Assembly (NCBI GenBank): GCA_029706075.1
Contig: JAINUG010000173.1
Location: forward strand, 1,116,001 to 1,180,000
Source: Aldrovandia affinis
Taxonomy: Eukaryota; Chordata; Actinopteri; Notacanthiformes; Halosauridae
DNA: 64,000 nt
Direction of reading: 5' to 3'
The position numbers were made by a program, and so were the translations under genes. The notes beneath the pieces are model-generated. The model searched no databases and was not told where the DNA came from. It saw only the letters and a list, made by a program, of their open reading frames with translations. Below are positions 1-10,615 of this stretch, one piece after another (position 1 is the stretch's first letter; each line of letters begins with the position of its first letter).

Positions 1-1635
1 TAGCTATGGTCAATGATTGCTTTTTGGTACAGTCTGTTACTCAGCCTATGAGAGGGAAATCAATACTGGATCTGGTTTTGTGTAACAATCCTGATAGAAT
101 TTGCAGCACAGAGGTAGGAGAACCACTAGGGGAAAGTGACCACAGTGCAGTTATTTTTGATATTTTTTGGCAAGTTAAGACAGCTCTCGAATTTTGAATT
201 TTAGACGAGCTGACTTTAATAAAATGAGAGAGAAGTTAAGTAATATAGATCGGGTAAAACTTCTAGATTGCAGAACTGTGAATGAAAAATTGACTATATT
301 TAAAAGGGTTATTGTAGATGTACAGTGTAAATTCATCCCCAAAGTAAGGAAAAATAGGATGAAAAAACTGTCTCTGCAGTGGATGACTAAAGCTTTACGG
401 AAGATTTTGAGGCAAAAGAAGCGACTGTACAGAGTATATAAAAAGGATAACTCAGAGAGAAACAAGTTAGATTATTGTAATATGCGGGCTAAGGCTAAAA
501 AGGAAATAAGATCAGCTAAAAGGTGGTTTGAAATTAAAATTTCCCAAGATGCAAAAAAGTAATCCTAAGAAGTTTTTTCAATATTGTAGTTAAGGATGAG
601 GTTAAGTGCATTAAGAATAAGGAAGGAACCTTGGTTTATAATAATAAGGATATTGCTAACACACTAAACAGTTACTTTGTTGAGAGCTTTACTAGAGAAG
701 AGGTTATAAATATGCCTAAATGTATAGACAAGGTACAGAATGTTTTGGAGGACTTTGAGATAAGGGACGTAGAAGTACTACAAAAACTACAAAAACTTAA
801 GACAAATAAGGCAGCAGGCCCGGATGGCTTATATCCCAGAGTACTCAAAGAACTTGGGGAAATTGTATATAAACTATTGACAGATATTTTAATTCAATCC
901 ATAATCACTGGAGAAATACCAGATGACTGGAAGCAGGGTAGTATAATTCCAATATATAAGACGAGGGACCGTACTGACCCAGGGAACTATAAGCCTGTCA
1001 GTTTAACTTGCATCGCATGGAAAATTCTGGAAGGTATTATAAGGGATAAGTTGGAATCATTCTTGAAAAATAATAGTATTTTAAGGGAGAGCCAACATAG
1101 TTTTCTCAAAGGGAGGTCATGCCTAACAAACCTCCTGGACTTTTGTGAAGAGGCTACAAAGTGTGTTGATCTGAAACAGGCTTATGATATTATATATTTG
1201 GACTTTCAGAAAGCATTTGACAAGGTACCACATGAGAGGCTCATTGCTAAAATGAATTCAGTAGGAATTGCAGGAGTAGTTTCAGAGTGGGTTCATAATT
1301 GGCTGCAAGGGTGAATACAAAGAGTAACAGTAGGTGTGGCCGTATCTGACCTCGGTGCTGTGGGCAGTGGTGTTTCCGCAGGGATCGGTGCTGGGACCTC
1401 TGCTCTTCCTTATTTACATAAATGATCTGGATATGGACATTAGTAGCAAAATAGTTACATTTGCAGATGATACTAAACTTGGGGGTTTGGCAAACAGTTT
1501 GGAATCGACTAAAGTAATCCAAGATGATTTAAACAAAATCCAAAAATGGGCAGATACGTGGCAGATGACATTCAATATTGCTAAATGTAAAGTTATGCAT
1601 GTGGGAAATAAAAACATTAGACAGTTAATGTTATA
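1..1635 (+). mobile_element. CR1/Rex1-group LINE relic, entering from the left window edge
   Basis: Remains of a non-LTR retrotransposon ORF2. Positions 6-197 encode the end of the endonuclease domain, with the conserved SDHSAV motif near residue 45. Positions 194-562 encode the lysine/arginine-rich linker and 631-1675 the RT. The 5' part lies outside the window. The 3' end stops inside the post-RT region near 1620-1635, where the sequence changes to AGCTAGC-rich DNA, so the normal 3' UTR is missing. Frame changes near 190, 570-630 and 1314-1334 show a dead copy. Family is inferred from RT wording; Rex1 versus CR1 cannot be separated by eye. Confidence 0.85.
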
Positions 1636-1675
1636 TTATGGCCAACAAAACAGATTCCGAAAAGAGCTGAATTGA
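631..1675 (+). pseudogene. RT domain of CR1/Rex1-like LINE, frameshifted
   Basis: RT that would copy LINE RNA at a nicked target. Visible in order: KAAGPDGLYPRVLKE (RT1-2 region), GNYKPVSLTCIAWKILE, motif A LDFQKAFDKVPHERL, motif B PQGSVLGPLLFLIYINDLD, and the catalytic motif C FADDTKL. A stop codon after WLQG (1312-1314) and a frame change before 1334 separate motif A from motifs B and C. The copy cannot make a working enzyme, although the two aspartates of motif C are kept. Confidence 0.9.
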
Positions 1676-2036
1676 TACGGGCTCTGATTTTCCCAAGCCA
1701 AAACAATCCCATTATGCAACATTGTCAGCAAATTTTTCACACCTGTGACTGCAATGTAGTTGCTAGCTAGAATAACGTTATATTCACCCTGCCGAGATAT
1801 GATTGAATAATTGCACGTTAAACCACAAATAGTCTGCCTTAACACATAATAACCTGCCTGCTTAGCTAGCTAGCTAACGTTAGTAGCTAGCTAGCCACAC
1901 ACATATTTGTGTTAACGTTAGCTATCTAACTAGCCAACATTACTGTTTGCAAGAAGCTGTTATGAACTTAAAGCTAGCCAACTGTTAAATATGATCGCTA
2001 ACGTTAATGTTAGCTAGTATGTCTTTGACCTGTAAC
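1636..2036. other. No gene seen; AGCTAGC/AACGTTAG-rich spacer
   Basis: About 400 bases between the LINE relic and the hAT element. It holds clustered short motifs (TAGCTAGCTAGC, TAACGTTAG), common in fish intergenic DNA. No coding or RNA signal is visible. Confidence 0.6.
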
Positions 2037-2758
2037 CAGTGGTGTAGTCTACGTGATACGCAGGTATACGCCGTATACCCACTAGAATAGCTCAGTGATT
2101 TCCGTATACCCTCTTAAAAATGCGTGAGGATACGTAACAACATCATTTTTGTAACTTGAAAATCAACGAATGGGAATCACTAAGGAAGGGACGGAGATAT
2201 AACGATGAAACGAAAGCAAAGTACACTCTTTCAGTGTTTTAGAAAGGTTGCCCCTGAAGCTACTGCTTTTACGGAGGACACTACAACTGCAGCAGATGAC
2301 AAAAACGCGGTTGTTACCGAAAAGGAACCAGCTGAGGATGAAGCTGTCGTAAACAGTAATAATTCAGAGAACGAGCCCGACGCTATCGTAACGTTACCTG
2401 GTAGGTGAAATATGTTATCATAAACATTATCATTAACATCACTGAAATAGCAGGGGATTGTTGGTATATTTATTATGTTTAATATGTTTATTATATTCAT
2501 GTTGGAGACAGAACTGCAGAAATGCTCATTGTTAATGCTGCTACTCCATTATTGTTATTGGTAATGTTATTGGCTGTTATATGTCTTGTGATGCTTATAA
2601 TGAATTAACATGTTGATAACGCATAACCAGTCTTTCTGAATGCTCTCTATTCATTACTGATTGTGATGGTAGTCATGAGGTGTCGCTCCGGGATGCGTTG
2701 CTCTAGGACAGATGAGTATAACAGTATACCCACTACAAAAAAGTAGACTACACCACTG
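2037..2758 (+). mobile_element. Short hAT-type DNA transposon with perfect 16 bp TIRs
   Basis: The left end CAGTGGTGTAGTCTAC (2037-2052) is the exact reverse complement of 2743-2758. The flanking 8-mers are CCTGTAAC (2029-2036) and GCTGTAAC (2759-2766), 7 of 8 identical, the size expected for a hAT target duplication. The motif TATACCCACTA lies just inside both ends. The 722 bp length is far below an autonomous hAT, so this is an internally deleted derivative that kept its first exon. Confidence 0.88.
2205..2400 (+). pseudogene. First coding exon of a hAT transposase
   Basis: Opens with ATG, then KRKQSTLFQCFRK, a start typical of hAT/ZMYM-type transposases, followed by an acidic low-complexity stretch rich in E, D, N and T. 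The frame reaches a splice-donor-like GTAGGT at 2401 right after LPG. No later exons (DDE catalytic core, C-terminal dimerisation domain) remain within the element. It is probably not functional alone. Confidence 0.65.
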
Positions 2759-2899
2759 GCTGTAACGATACTAACATTATCGCTATCAAACTGACTATAC
2801 TGTATGCTCACATAGTAGCCTATATTAATAACAACTTAGATGGTTGTGGAATTGCCACAATGCTTAACCCATCCTCACCTCTCAGTTCAGGTTCAAAGT

Positions 2900-3050
2900 C
2901 ACGAGGGCTTGTTCGGGAGAACCTCGCGCCAGCGAAACACCAGGTTTCAGAATGGGAGTATATGCTGCTGAATTGAAGAAATAGAGGGTATAATTGGCCA
3001 CTGGGAGAAAAATTGGGAAAAATCCTAAATAAAAAAATTATAATAATAAT
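2900..3050 (+). repeat. SINE 3' tail (GGGTATAATTGG family)
   Basis: Contains AATTGAAGAAATAGAGGGTA followed by TAATTGGCCACTGGGAGAAAAATTGGGAAAA-type sequence and an A-rich end. The same tail is seen at 25500-25600, 30350-30380 and 59810-59890. The upstream part does not show a clear tRNA head, so this is a 5'-degraded copy. Confidence 0.7.
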
Positions 3051-3371
3051 ACTAACAATATTTATTTAAATCTTTCTGTAACGTTCTCAAAATGAGCCAA
3101 CCTTTCCTCCAAAATCCATGTGGGTCTCCCAGAGGGAGGGTGTTGTGTGGAGTGCAATGCACTGTTAGTCCACCAAAAAACCAAAGGCCTATATCTGTGA
3201 CATGGTATACAACAGGTTTTTTGGGATGTTCTTGCACACATTAATGAAATAGAAATCACCCAAACGTGTATCATATTTTATTCAAACGGTGTAATAGGGT
3301 TAAATAAATTGACTCAGTTCATTACAGCTGATTCCATCTTTACTTTATTTAATTTTGTGTGGTAGTGTCGG
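3051..3371. other. No gene seen
   Basis: About 320 bases between the SINE tail and the LTR copy. Short open frames exist on the minus strand, but no domain or repeat could be recognised. Confidence 0.5.
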
Positions 3372-3869
3372 TGTCAGGTGCGGGACAAACCCTAGCCACC
3401 CTCCACTAAGATTCACCTTTTTATTTCAGGATTCCACCCCCAGGACTACCCAAACAGCATGCAGACAGGCATGTAAAAAAATAGGGTACAATATTTATGA
3501 ATAAAATTCATAAAAAGTAGGACAGACAGTATTCCTCTGACCCCAATCCCCTTGGTTTTCCATACCCCACTGTAGCGACGAGGCCCGTGAACCATAAAGG
3601 CAGGGTAGGTAAGTTGCAACCCACTGTCACCACAAGCCAACCTGCTTAACCTACAAAGGCACACTGCACTCCACACAGCACCCTCCCCTGTTCCACACAC
3701 ACACTTTGAAGGAGGGGTATCCACACATCAATTCTCCCCACTACCCATTGGCCATCACCCTGCCCAACTGCTCCTGTAGCTCCGACCACCCCCTTAATTC
3801 CCTTCTCCCCCCCAGAAACCAACAATTGGCAGGCTAGACAATACTTTGCCTTTGTCACTGCCGGTCACA
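3372..3869 (-). repeat. LTR-family copy, probably a diverged solo LTR
   Basis: Starts TGTCAGGTGCGGGACAAACC, matching the left end of the LTR at 9641. The two stay alignable through the TTTATTTCAGGATTCCACCC block and the CCCCACTGTAG block, then diverge. TTTATT near the left end reads AATAAA on the minus strand, placing the LTR 3' end on the left. The right boundary (about 3869, ending GGTCACA) is uncertain and no target duplication was found. Confidence 0.55.
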
Positions 3870-3904
3870 GGGCTACGGCAGTGAACTCACAATACGAGGG
3901 GGGG

Positions 3905-3995
3905 AGATTGACATGAAAAAGAGAGGATGTAATTGGCTACTAAATTGAAAGAAGAATGGGATAAAATCTTTTTTAAGGTCTTTAAAACTGCAAGG
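3905..3995 (+). repeat. Degenerate copy of the GGGTATAATTGG SINE tail
   Basis: AGAGGATGTAATTGGCTACT followed by AAATTGAAAGAAGAATGGGA resembles the tail of the SINE at 25252 with substitutions. The head is not recognisable. Confidence 0.5.
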
Positions 3996-4239
3996 CTAAA
4001 AATAACCATTGGCTGGTAATTATTTGGATTATGTGCTTTACTGTTTGTATGCCCAAGACAGCAGAATCATCAGAATTAATTAGTGAAATGTTTTAATGCA
4101 AATATTAAGCAAATATTGCTACATTTTCAAAAACAATTAGCAGAGAGTATGCTTTTCAAATAAGTAATAATGATGTTAATAATAATCCTCATGGCAATTG
4201 GCTGCATTCAGCGATGCCATGGCAATGTAATGTACGTTT

Positions 4240-6470
4240 TACATTTACATTTACATTTTAAGCATTTAGCAGACGCTCTTATCCAGAGCGACTTACAAGA
4301 TGTGCATTAATACATGGTAGGAACAATCATAGTTAGCGCACAAGTTCAGTGCAGTAATACAGCAATAGACATCATTGCAGGCATCTGCGTACCATACCTG
4401 TAACACTGGAAAGGAAAAGGTTAGTGTATATATATAATTTTTTGAGCATAGTGTTGTATAGTGTAGAACAAGTAAACAGTGGTGACGACAAATCAGCTAG
4501 ATAAACAGAGTTCAGTGATAGTGGAGTCTTTTGAGTCTCTTGCGGAATATCGTGAAGAGCCTCAGTGACCGCAAGGAGAGCAGTGTCTGTGGAGTGGCCT
4601 GCTCGGAACCCAGATTGGTTGGGATCAAGCAGGTTGTTCTGTAAGAGATGAGCAGACAGTTGGTTATAGACAGTCCGCTCTAATGTTTTGGAAAGGAATG
4701 GTAGGAGAGAGACAGGTCAGGAGTTTAAGATGACAGCAGGATTCAGAGAGGGTTTTTTGAGGAGGGGGACAACATGAGTGCATTTGAGGGAAGAGGGGAC
4801 AGAGCCAGAGGAAAGAGAGGAGTTAATGACATTGGAGACAAAGGGGAGGATGTCCATAGCAATGGACTAGAAGAGGGGGGAAGGAATGGGATCAAGAGGG
4901 CAGGTGGTGGGATGGTGGGAGAGAACGAGGTTGAAGGATGTCTGAGTCAGGAGGGGAAACAAGAGAAGGAGGACAAAGGGGTGAGAGGTTTAGTCAGAGC
5001 AGGAGATGGGTGAGGGAGAGTTAGGTGAGGGAGAGGTTGGGGGGAAGGAGATGCGAATGTCATCGACTTTCTCGTGAAAGCTGACAGGGCAGCGGGGGAG
5101 AGAGAGCAGAGGTTGCGACGGACAAGGACAGTGGGAGCAGGTGAAGATGGTTTAGGCACAGAGGGGAGGGGGAGGGAGAAAGACAGAAAGAAATGGTCGG
5201 AGGAGAGGAGAGGAGATACCGTTGGGTGAGGCACAGTTCCTAGTGAAGATCAGGTCCAGTTGGTTACCGGCCTTGTGGGTGGATGGGGATTCAGCCAGGG
5301 TGAATTCGAAGGACTGAAGCAGGGGGAGGAATGCAGAGGCCTGAGGGGTCTCCAGCGGCAGGTTGAAGTCACCAAAGAGTAAGACGGCAGTGCCATCCTC
5401 GGGGAAGGCACTGAGTAGGACATCCATCTCATCTAGGAAACTCCCCAGTGGACCTGGAGGGCGATAAAGAACAATGATGTGCAGTTTGCATGGAACAGTG
5501 ACTGACAGCATGAAATTCAAAGGAGGAGGGTGAGAAGTGAGGAAGAGGAACAATATAAAATCTCCACAGGGGGGAGATCAGTATACCTGCCCCTCCACCT
5601 CTACCTGAGGGTCCTGGAGTGTGGGAGAAGGTGTAGGCAGCGGAGAGAGCAGCAGGGGTGGCCGTGTTCTGAGGAGTGATCCACGTCTCCGTGAGCGCCA
5701 GGAACTGCAGGGAGAGTAGTGAGGCCTGGGCCGAGATGAAATCGGCTTTCCGGACAGCGGACTGGCAGTTCCATAGTCCACCTGCTACCACCACGTCGAC
5801 ACCGGGAGATCTAGGAGGGAGGATGAGATTGGAGAGGTTACGGGTGTGGGTAGAATCTCTCCTTCTAGGTAATCTAGAAGAGGAGACATGGACTGGGATA
5901 GGGAGGTAGCATGTAGTGTTAGAGGCAGAGGAAGAACAGGGCGATACAAAACTATGATACTTACCGTGTGGCGAGCACTCCCTAGCTGGCCCCCCTCGGT
6001 GGACTCCTGCAGGTAGACTCCTTCGTCTTTGTTCGCCGAGTCTTCGTTCGGTGAGGCTAGGAAGGTGAGGCTGCCCCTTTCCACAACTATGGTTGCTTAT
6101 ATGACTGAGTGGTGCTAGGCACTAAGTGGCAAATGCCCCCTGACAACAACACAGACTAATTACCAACTCACAGGTTACTCCCACTACTCAACAACAGACA
6201 CGGATGCTATGCCCGTTACAATAAAACCGATTGAAGCGCTAAGTATCAATCAACTTTGAACTAAATCTTCTAAGCAGCGACCGAAACTAATAATCAAAAA
6301 CTAATAAACCCTGGAACAAAAGAAACAAGCTACTAATTAAGCTAACTAAGTAGCGTGAGCTGCCTACTGCAACAAGTGAAACAGGCAACGATCACAGAAA
6401 CTAAACACGAAGTCTAACGCCAGGTAACCAACACTTACTAGAACGCAACGAGATTACCCTTACCGTGGTA
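4240..6470 (-). mobile_element. L2-clade LINE, copy A, with RT core deleted
   Basis: Lies on the minus strand. The 3' tail is at 4240-4310 (TTTACA repeats, then the GCAGACGCTCTTATCCAGAG core). The 3' UTR and last codons lie at about 4310-4548, the RT N-terminal part at 4550-5080, the endonuclease at 5150-6084 and a 5' UTR to about 6470. In frame, sequence reading EALH, which should lead into the RT palm, jumps directly to the extreme C-terminus, so the whole catalytic RT is gone. A second deletion of about 427 bp near 5078 is evident by comparison with copy D (62144-62570). Probably a young, multiply deleted copy. Confidence 0.88.
5152..6084 (-). pseudogene. L2 ORF2 endonuclease domain, frameshifted
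   Basis: Apurinic-type endonuclease that would nick target DNA for LINE insertion. Landmarks on the minus strand: ALTETWITPQN (catalytic glutamate) around 5700, GDFNLPLE around 5385, and HKAGNQLDLIFTRNC around 5250. The N-terminal segment (5785-6084) and the two later segments are in different frames, so the protein is broken. Copy D at 62377-63369 has the same domain order with different lesions. Confidence 0.85.
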
Positions 6471-7760
6471 GAATGTACTCACTAAACTTGGCCAACTTGG
6501 AATGAGTAGAGGGAGCTGCACGCTTTTTGTTAACAATATTCCCAGTGGGGGAAAAGATGCGCTCAGAATGCACTGATGTCCCGGGTACTTTCTTGCCAGC
6601 TGTGCGAGGTGGGGATATTTTGCGCTATCCAGCATCTTCTACCATTGAACAGAATTGCTGTCTGCTGGCATCGCTTTGGTAGGACCACATTTCTTGGTGC
6701 AGTATCTTTTCTCGGTCATCTCTCATTTCACTCTGTCCCATGTATATTTCTCCAAACAGATCTCCCATTGCCGTCAGGGCCATTTTTCACCTGTGAGTTT
6801 CTGAACTTGATGACTGCTCTTCTGTCCCACCTTCAAACTTCAGTGCCATTTCTTCTTTAATGTTTGTGTGCACTTGCCCCTTCTGTTCCTCTGATAAATG
6901 AGTTAAACTGTGAAAGTGTGGATGCAGGTATGCCACTTTATTCAATACCATGAATGCATGTAACATGTTGCTTCATTCTCTTTGTTGTAAACGCTTCCTC
7001 AAATCTGTCTATCTTTGCGGTCATTTCTCTCAAGCCGGGCATTGCATTTGGCATGGGTGTGCTAAGTTGACACAGGAGTACAGGCTGTAAAGGGCTGGCA
7101 TTGTAGTGCAGTGTAGTGTAATGGTTAGGGAGCTGGGCTTGTAACTCAGAGGTTGCAGGTTCAATTCCCAGGTGGGGCACTGCTGTTGTACCCTTGACCT
7201 GTTAAGGTACTTAACCCGAATTGCTTCAGTAAAATATCCAGCTGTATAAATGGATTGTATGTAAAGAAATGGAAACTGTGTCTTTGGAGAAGAGCGTCTG
7301 CTAAAATGCCTAAAATGTAAAATGTAAAGGCAATACAGCAGAAGCTGTGGGGTATTTGTCTGTCGACAAAGCCTCAGTCATGATCTTGAACAGTTTGAGT
7401 GTTTCTCACATTTGTTAAACCAGGGACCATTCAGTTGTGGTTAGATTTGACAATTTTTTCAGCTGCCGGCTGTTCCAGTGCCCTGCAGATCATTTCATAA
7501 GTACTATTCCATCACGTGATGCAATTGTTGATCAATTTCTCAGTTTTCATGCCCAGCAAATGCTGCTTATCCTGCAAGAGGCAACTGTCGGTAGGTGACC
7601 TGCCAAAATGAACAGCTGCTTTCTTTAGCTTGCTAAGTTTCGTGTCTATTGCTCTGACGTCTAGCCCTTTGCGTACAGCTAGATTGATAGTATGTGCTAG
7701 GCAAGGTATGTTAGCAGTATTGAGGTACTCTATACAATTGGGGATTTAGAGCTTTGTAAC
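6440..7760 (-). pseudogene. hAT transposase relic (ZBED1-like), split by a V-SINE
   Basis: Minus-strand fragments collinear with hAT transposases. Around 7600-7740: ANIPCLAHTINLAVRKGLDV, the hallmark block before the catalytic region. Around 7480-7600: KTEKLINNCITWWNST, matching the conserved WNSTY motif. Around 7000-7090: a block ending MTAKI. At 6480-6640: YPHLAQLARKY and ERIFSPTGNIVNKK, the C-terminal dimerisation motif (hATC). Several stops and frame changes are present. The BED finger is not seen, and the C-terminal end runs into the 5' end of L2 copy A. Confidence 0.88.
7094..7322 (+). repeat. V-SINE inserted in the hAT relic
   Basis: The tRNA-like head has a B-box-like GGTTGCAGGTTCAATTCCC. 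The strongly conserved central V domain follows (GGTACTTAACCCGAATTGCT, CAGCTGTATAAATGG), then an L2-type tail (AAGAGCGTCTGCTAAAATGC) and TGTAAA repeats. The 8-mer TGTAAAGG occurs at 7086-7093 and 7323-7330, a likely target duplication, though the right copy blends with the tail. The hAT coding alignment continues across the insertion. Confidence 0.88.
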
Positions 7761-7771
7761 CCTTGTTGTAC

Positions 7772-7904
7772 TTTCAAAAATTTTTGAGAACTTACTTTTT
7801 AAATTATTATTATTATTATTATTATCAAATTTCCCCATTCATGTTCAAAAATTGTGTTTTAATTATGTTTTAAATTTGAAATGAAATTTGAATGTAATGT
7901 GAAA
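7772..7904. repeat. TTA microsatellite and AT-rich spacer
   Basis: AAATTATTATTATTATTATT-type trinucleotide run near 7800, followed by AT-rich DNA. Nothing coding is visible. Confidence 0.6.
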
Positions 7905-8045
7905 GCCCTAATTCACATCCACTCCCTACTACCCATATTACTGACACCTCCACCTAGTTTTAAATATCCATGCTTGATTTAATTACTTGCATTCCTCCCG
8001 TGGATCTCTAATTTCCCATTGACCTTACTCACCCCGATTTCTCAT
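7905..8045 (-). repeat. LTR fragment of the 9641-10615 family
   Basis: Blocks such as GCATTCCTCCCGTGGATC and CCATATTACTGACACCTCC match the LTR segments near 10280 and 10545, with the intervening part deleted. Possibly the start of the opposite LTR of the same broken element, since the gag relic lies between them. Confidence 0.5.
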
Positions 8046-8589
8046 GGGTATATCAATGCCGTGGCCCTACCTTCTGCAACCCTTCCTTCTTGCAAGTCTT
8101 CTTGGGGAAGGGCGACCTCAGCAGCAGGAACCACCACTAAATGGTACCTCACAGGGAACTACCCCAGGACCCCCTCCCTCTGTCCTCCACTCTATGGGGG
8201 GGGGGGGAGCCTCCACGTCAACCTCCTCCTAGACGGATCCCACCAGACTGCCACAGTCCAGGGTAGGAGCTCCTGGAGCCTGTGGCCACTGCTGTCTAAG
8301 TCCCATGACCAGTGTCTTACCCTGGCCATGGAGCGCCTGCCACAGTTCAGGGCGCACCTACTGTTCCCACACCTCCAACTCTGCAGCCCGCTCCCTGGCA
8401 GGTCCCAGGATGGGGGATGTTGACTCCTCCACAGCCTGTGCCTCTTCCTCCAGCTCTTGTGCTTTCCCTTCATAGCTGTAGAAAGGTGAGTTCGGTATGC
8501 CTTCTCACCTGTCATTGTAACTCCTGGAATATGGGGCCTGTACTCAAGCTCAGCATGAACTTGTCACAAAACAGCGTGCTCCGGTTATC
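8046..8589. other. Unassigned GC-rich stretch with a 12-13 G run
   Basis: Contains a run of G at about 8196-8208 and open frames on both strands with proline/arginine-biased composition. It may be the C-terminal half of the gag relic seen at 9230-9580, because it lies where that region would be if the L2 fragment were removed. I could not recognise a domain. Confidence 0.35.
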
Positions 8590-9229
8590 TCCCACAGCCG
8601 ACTTCATCTGAGACCCAGGTCCCGGCACGGATCTCTGCATGCCTGGCTGACATCTCCGCATGGCATGACATCTCCTTACTTTTCAAGCGGCTAGAGGTAC
8701 TGCTCCCCCATACCTCCAGTCACTCATCACTCCCTACACCCCAGCCAGACCCCTCCGCTCCGCCTCCTCTGGTAAACTGACTGCCCCATCCCTCTGGGCG
8801 CCTGGCAGCCTGGCAGCCTCTTCTTGCGGTCTTCTCTGTCCTGACCCCTTGCTGGTTGGAACGACCTTCCGCAATCGGTCAGGACCACGGAATCACTTGC
8901 GATCTTCCACAAGAGAGTCAAGACCCACCTTTTCAGACTCCACTACCACTGAGCTCTGTCCATCTAACTAATTGTCATCACCACTGCCTACATGTTCAAC
9001 ACTGTATACCCCTCCTTACTCCATCAAAAAAAAAAAATATATATTTTTACTAACCATTTCCTTCCCAGTGTTACAGGTATGGTACGCAGATGCCTGCAAT
9101 TATGTCTATCACTGTATTACTGCACTGATCTCTTGCGCTAACTATGATTGTTCCTACCATGTATTTATGCACATCTTGTAAGTCTCTCTGGATAAGAGCA
9201 TCTGCTAAATGCTTAAAATGTAAATGTAA
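8590..9229 (+). mobile_element. L2-clade LINE 3' fragment (copy C)
   Basis: Begins with an RT stretch reading ARISACLADISAWHD. It then jumps to the C-terminal tail (PARPLRSASSGKL, followed by a region matching the usual W-N-x-LP segment) and ends with the L2 3' tail TAAGAGCATCTGCTAAATGC and TGTAAA repeats at 9190-9229. It is 5'-truncated and internally deleted. It sits between a possible gag C-terminal half and the gag relic at 9230. Confidence 0.8.
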
Positions 9230-9580
9230 ACTGACTTGCACTCCAACAACTGTGCAGTTCTCGCAGCCACAACAGGTACCCGTCTAATGTCTCCCCTTGT
9301 TCCTGTTTACACTGGAAGAAGTGCATTCTCACCACAGACAGGAAGACAGGGCAAGCAAACAACCCTTCCATGGTGGCCCACAGCTGCACAACTGCACACA
9401 TCACCCTGCTCACCCCTCCAGGGAGCCCAAGATGAATAGCATAGCCTGCATCTGAGTCTGCCACTCCCCAAACTCAAACTCATCTTCCCTAGAGAATGTA
9501 GGGACTCACAGGGTACACATAAACCAAGACCACCTACACCACCACCTCCAACCAGGGGCAGCAGACTGCTCACTACTACT
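9230..9580 (-). pseudogene. Ty3/gypsy-like gag relic
   Basis: On the minus strand the frame at 9213-9464 ends with a segment reading KQEQGETLDGYLLWLREL, which resembles the conserved helical block of gypsy gag (a Q-x-x-GE-x-L motif). Upstream, EFGEWQTQMQAMLFILGSLEG lies in another frame, so it is broken. It lies directly inside the LTR at 9641-10615, where gag is expected on the minus strand. The assignment rests on one motif and on position. Confidence 0.5.
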
Positions 9581-9640
9581 TTTCATGCTGTAAGGGCACC
9601 CCTAGTGGTGGATCCTGTCGACTACACCACATTTTGTTGG

Positions 9641-10615
9641 TGTCAGGTGTGGGACAAACCCTAGCCACTCTCCACTAAGATTCCCTATCCTTTTTATTTC
9701 AGAATTTCAGGATTCCACCCCCGGGACGACCCAAACATTCATAAAAAGTACGACAGACAGTATCCCTACTCTGACCCTAATCCCCTTGGTTTACCCTACC
9801 CCACTGTAGTGACAAGGCCCGTGAACCAGAAAGGCAGGGCAAGTAAGGAGGTTTTTCAGCTGTGTCCTCTCCCACTCCAATAATGGTCCGCTCTAGTCCG
9901 GCGATGGCTGGGCTCTCTTCTTTGTCTGGCCACACCCCCTCCGGCTCCACATCTTCAGGCAGGCAATTACTGGAGGAAAATGACAGCGCTTTCAGGAACA
10001 GTAATTTTGCCATGTTACTATGCACACGCACACACTTGACACAGCTGGGCACTTCCCTGCCATGGTGGAGCGGAGCTCCGATATTATCCAATTCTCCACC
10101 CCGGTATTTCTTCCGTCATCACAGCTCGCTTTATACTCTGCGGTCCAGCATTGTTATTCTTCCTCGTCGCCCGGCCAGACTCAGGTACGCCATTGCCGCT
10201 GCACTCGCCACTCTACCAAAAAACTCCAAACAGACAACCCAAAACAAAACAAAAACAAAACTAAACACATTCATATCCACTTTCCACTGCCCATAATACT
10301 GGCACCTCCGTATTAGCTTGGCAGAATAAAACATTTACATCTACCTTCTCCCACTTCCCACCAGCAACACACACACACAAGACAGCATTCGTTCGTCTCT
10401 CTTATTTCTCCCCTGTCTTTTTATTAGTTCTCCCTTTCATCTATGCCCACCCATTCTCACCAATCACATGCACACCTTACACTACTATTTACATTCACAC
10501 GGGTTTAATTATACAATTGACATCTGCCCACACATGGATTTAACTACTCGCATTCCTCCCATGGATCCTCCTAATTTCCCAATTACCTCGCTCGACCCAA
10601 TTTCACCTTCTGACA
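9641..10615 (-). repeat. LTR, TGTCAG...CTGACA, about 975 bp
   Basis: Begins TGTCAGGTGTGGGACAAACC and ends ACCTTCTGACA, giving TG...CA ends with a 6 bp inverted repeat. TTTATT near 9690 provides AATAAA on the minus strand about 50 bp from the LTR 3' end, so the element is read right to left. Related copies at 3372 and 7905. The next bases inward lead to the gag relic. No perfect 5 bp duplication could be paired. Confidence 0.65.

Noticed and set aside
4774..5013. Glycine/glutamate-rich 79-codon plus-strand frame
   Set aside because: It is antisense to the L2 copy A RT region; the same shadow appears beside copy D.
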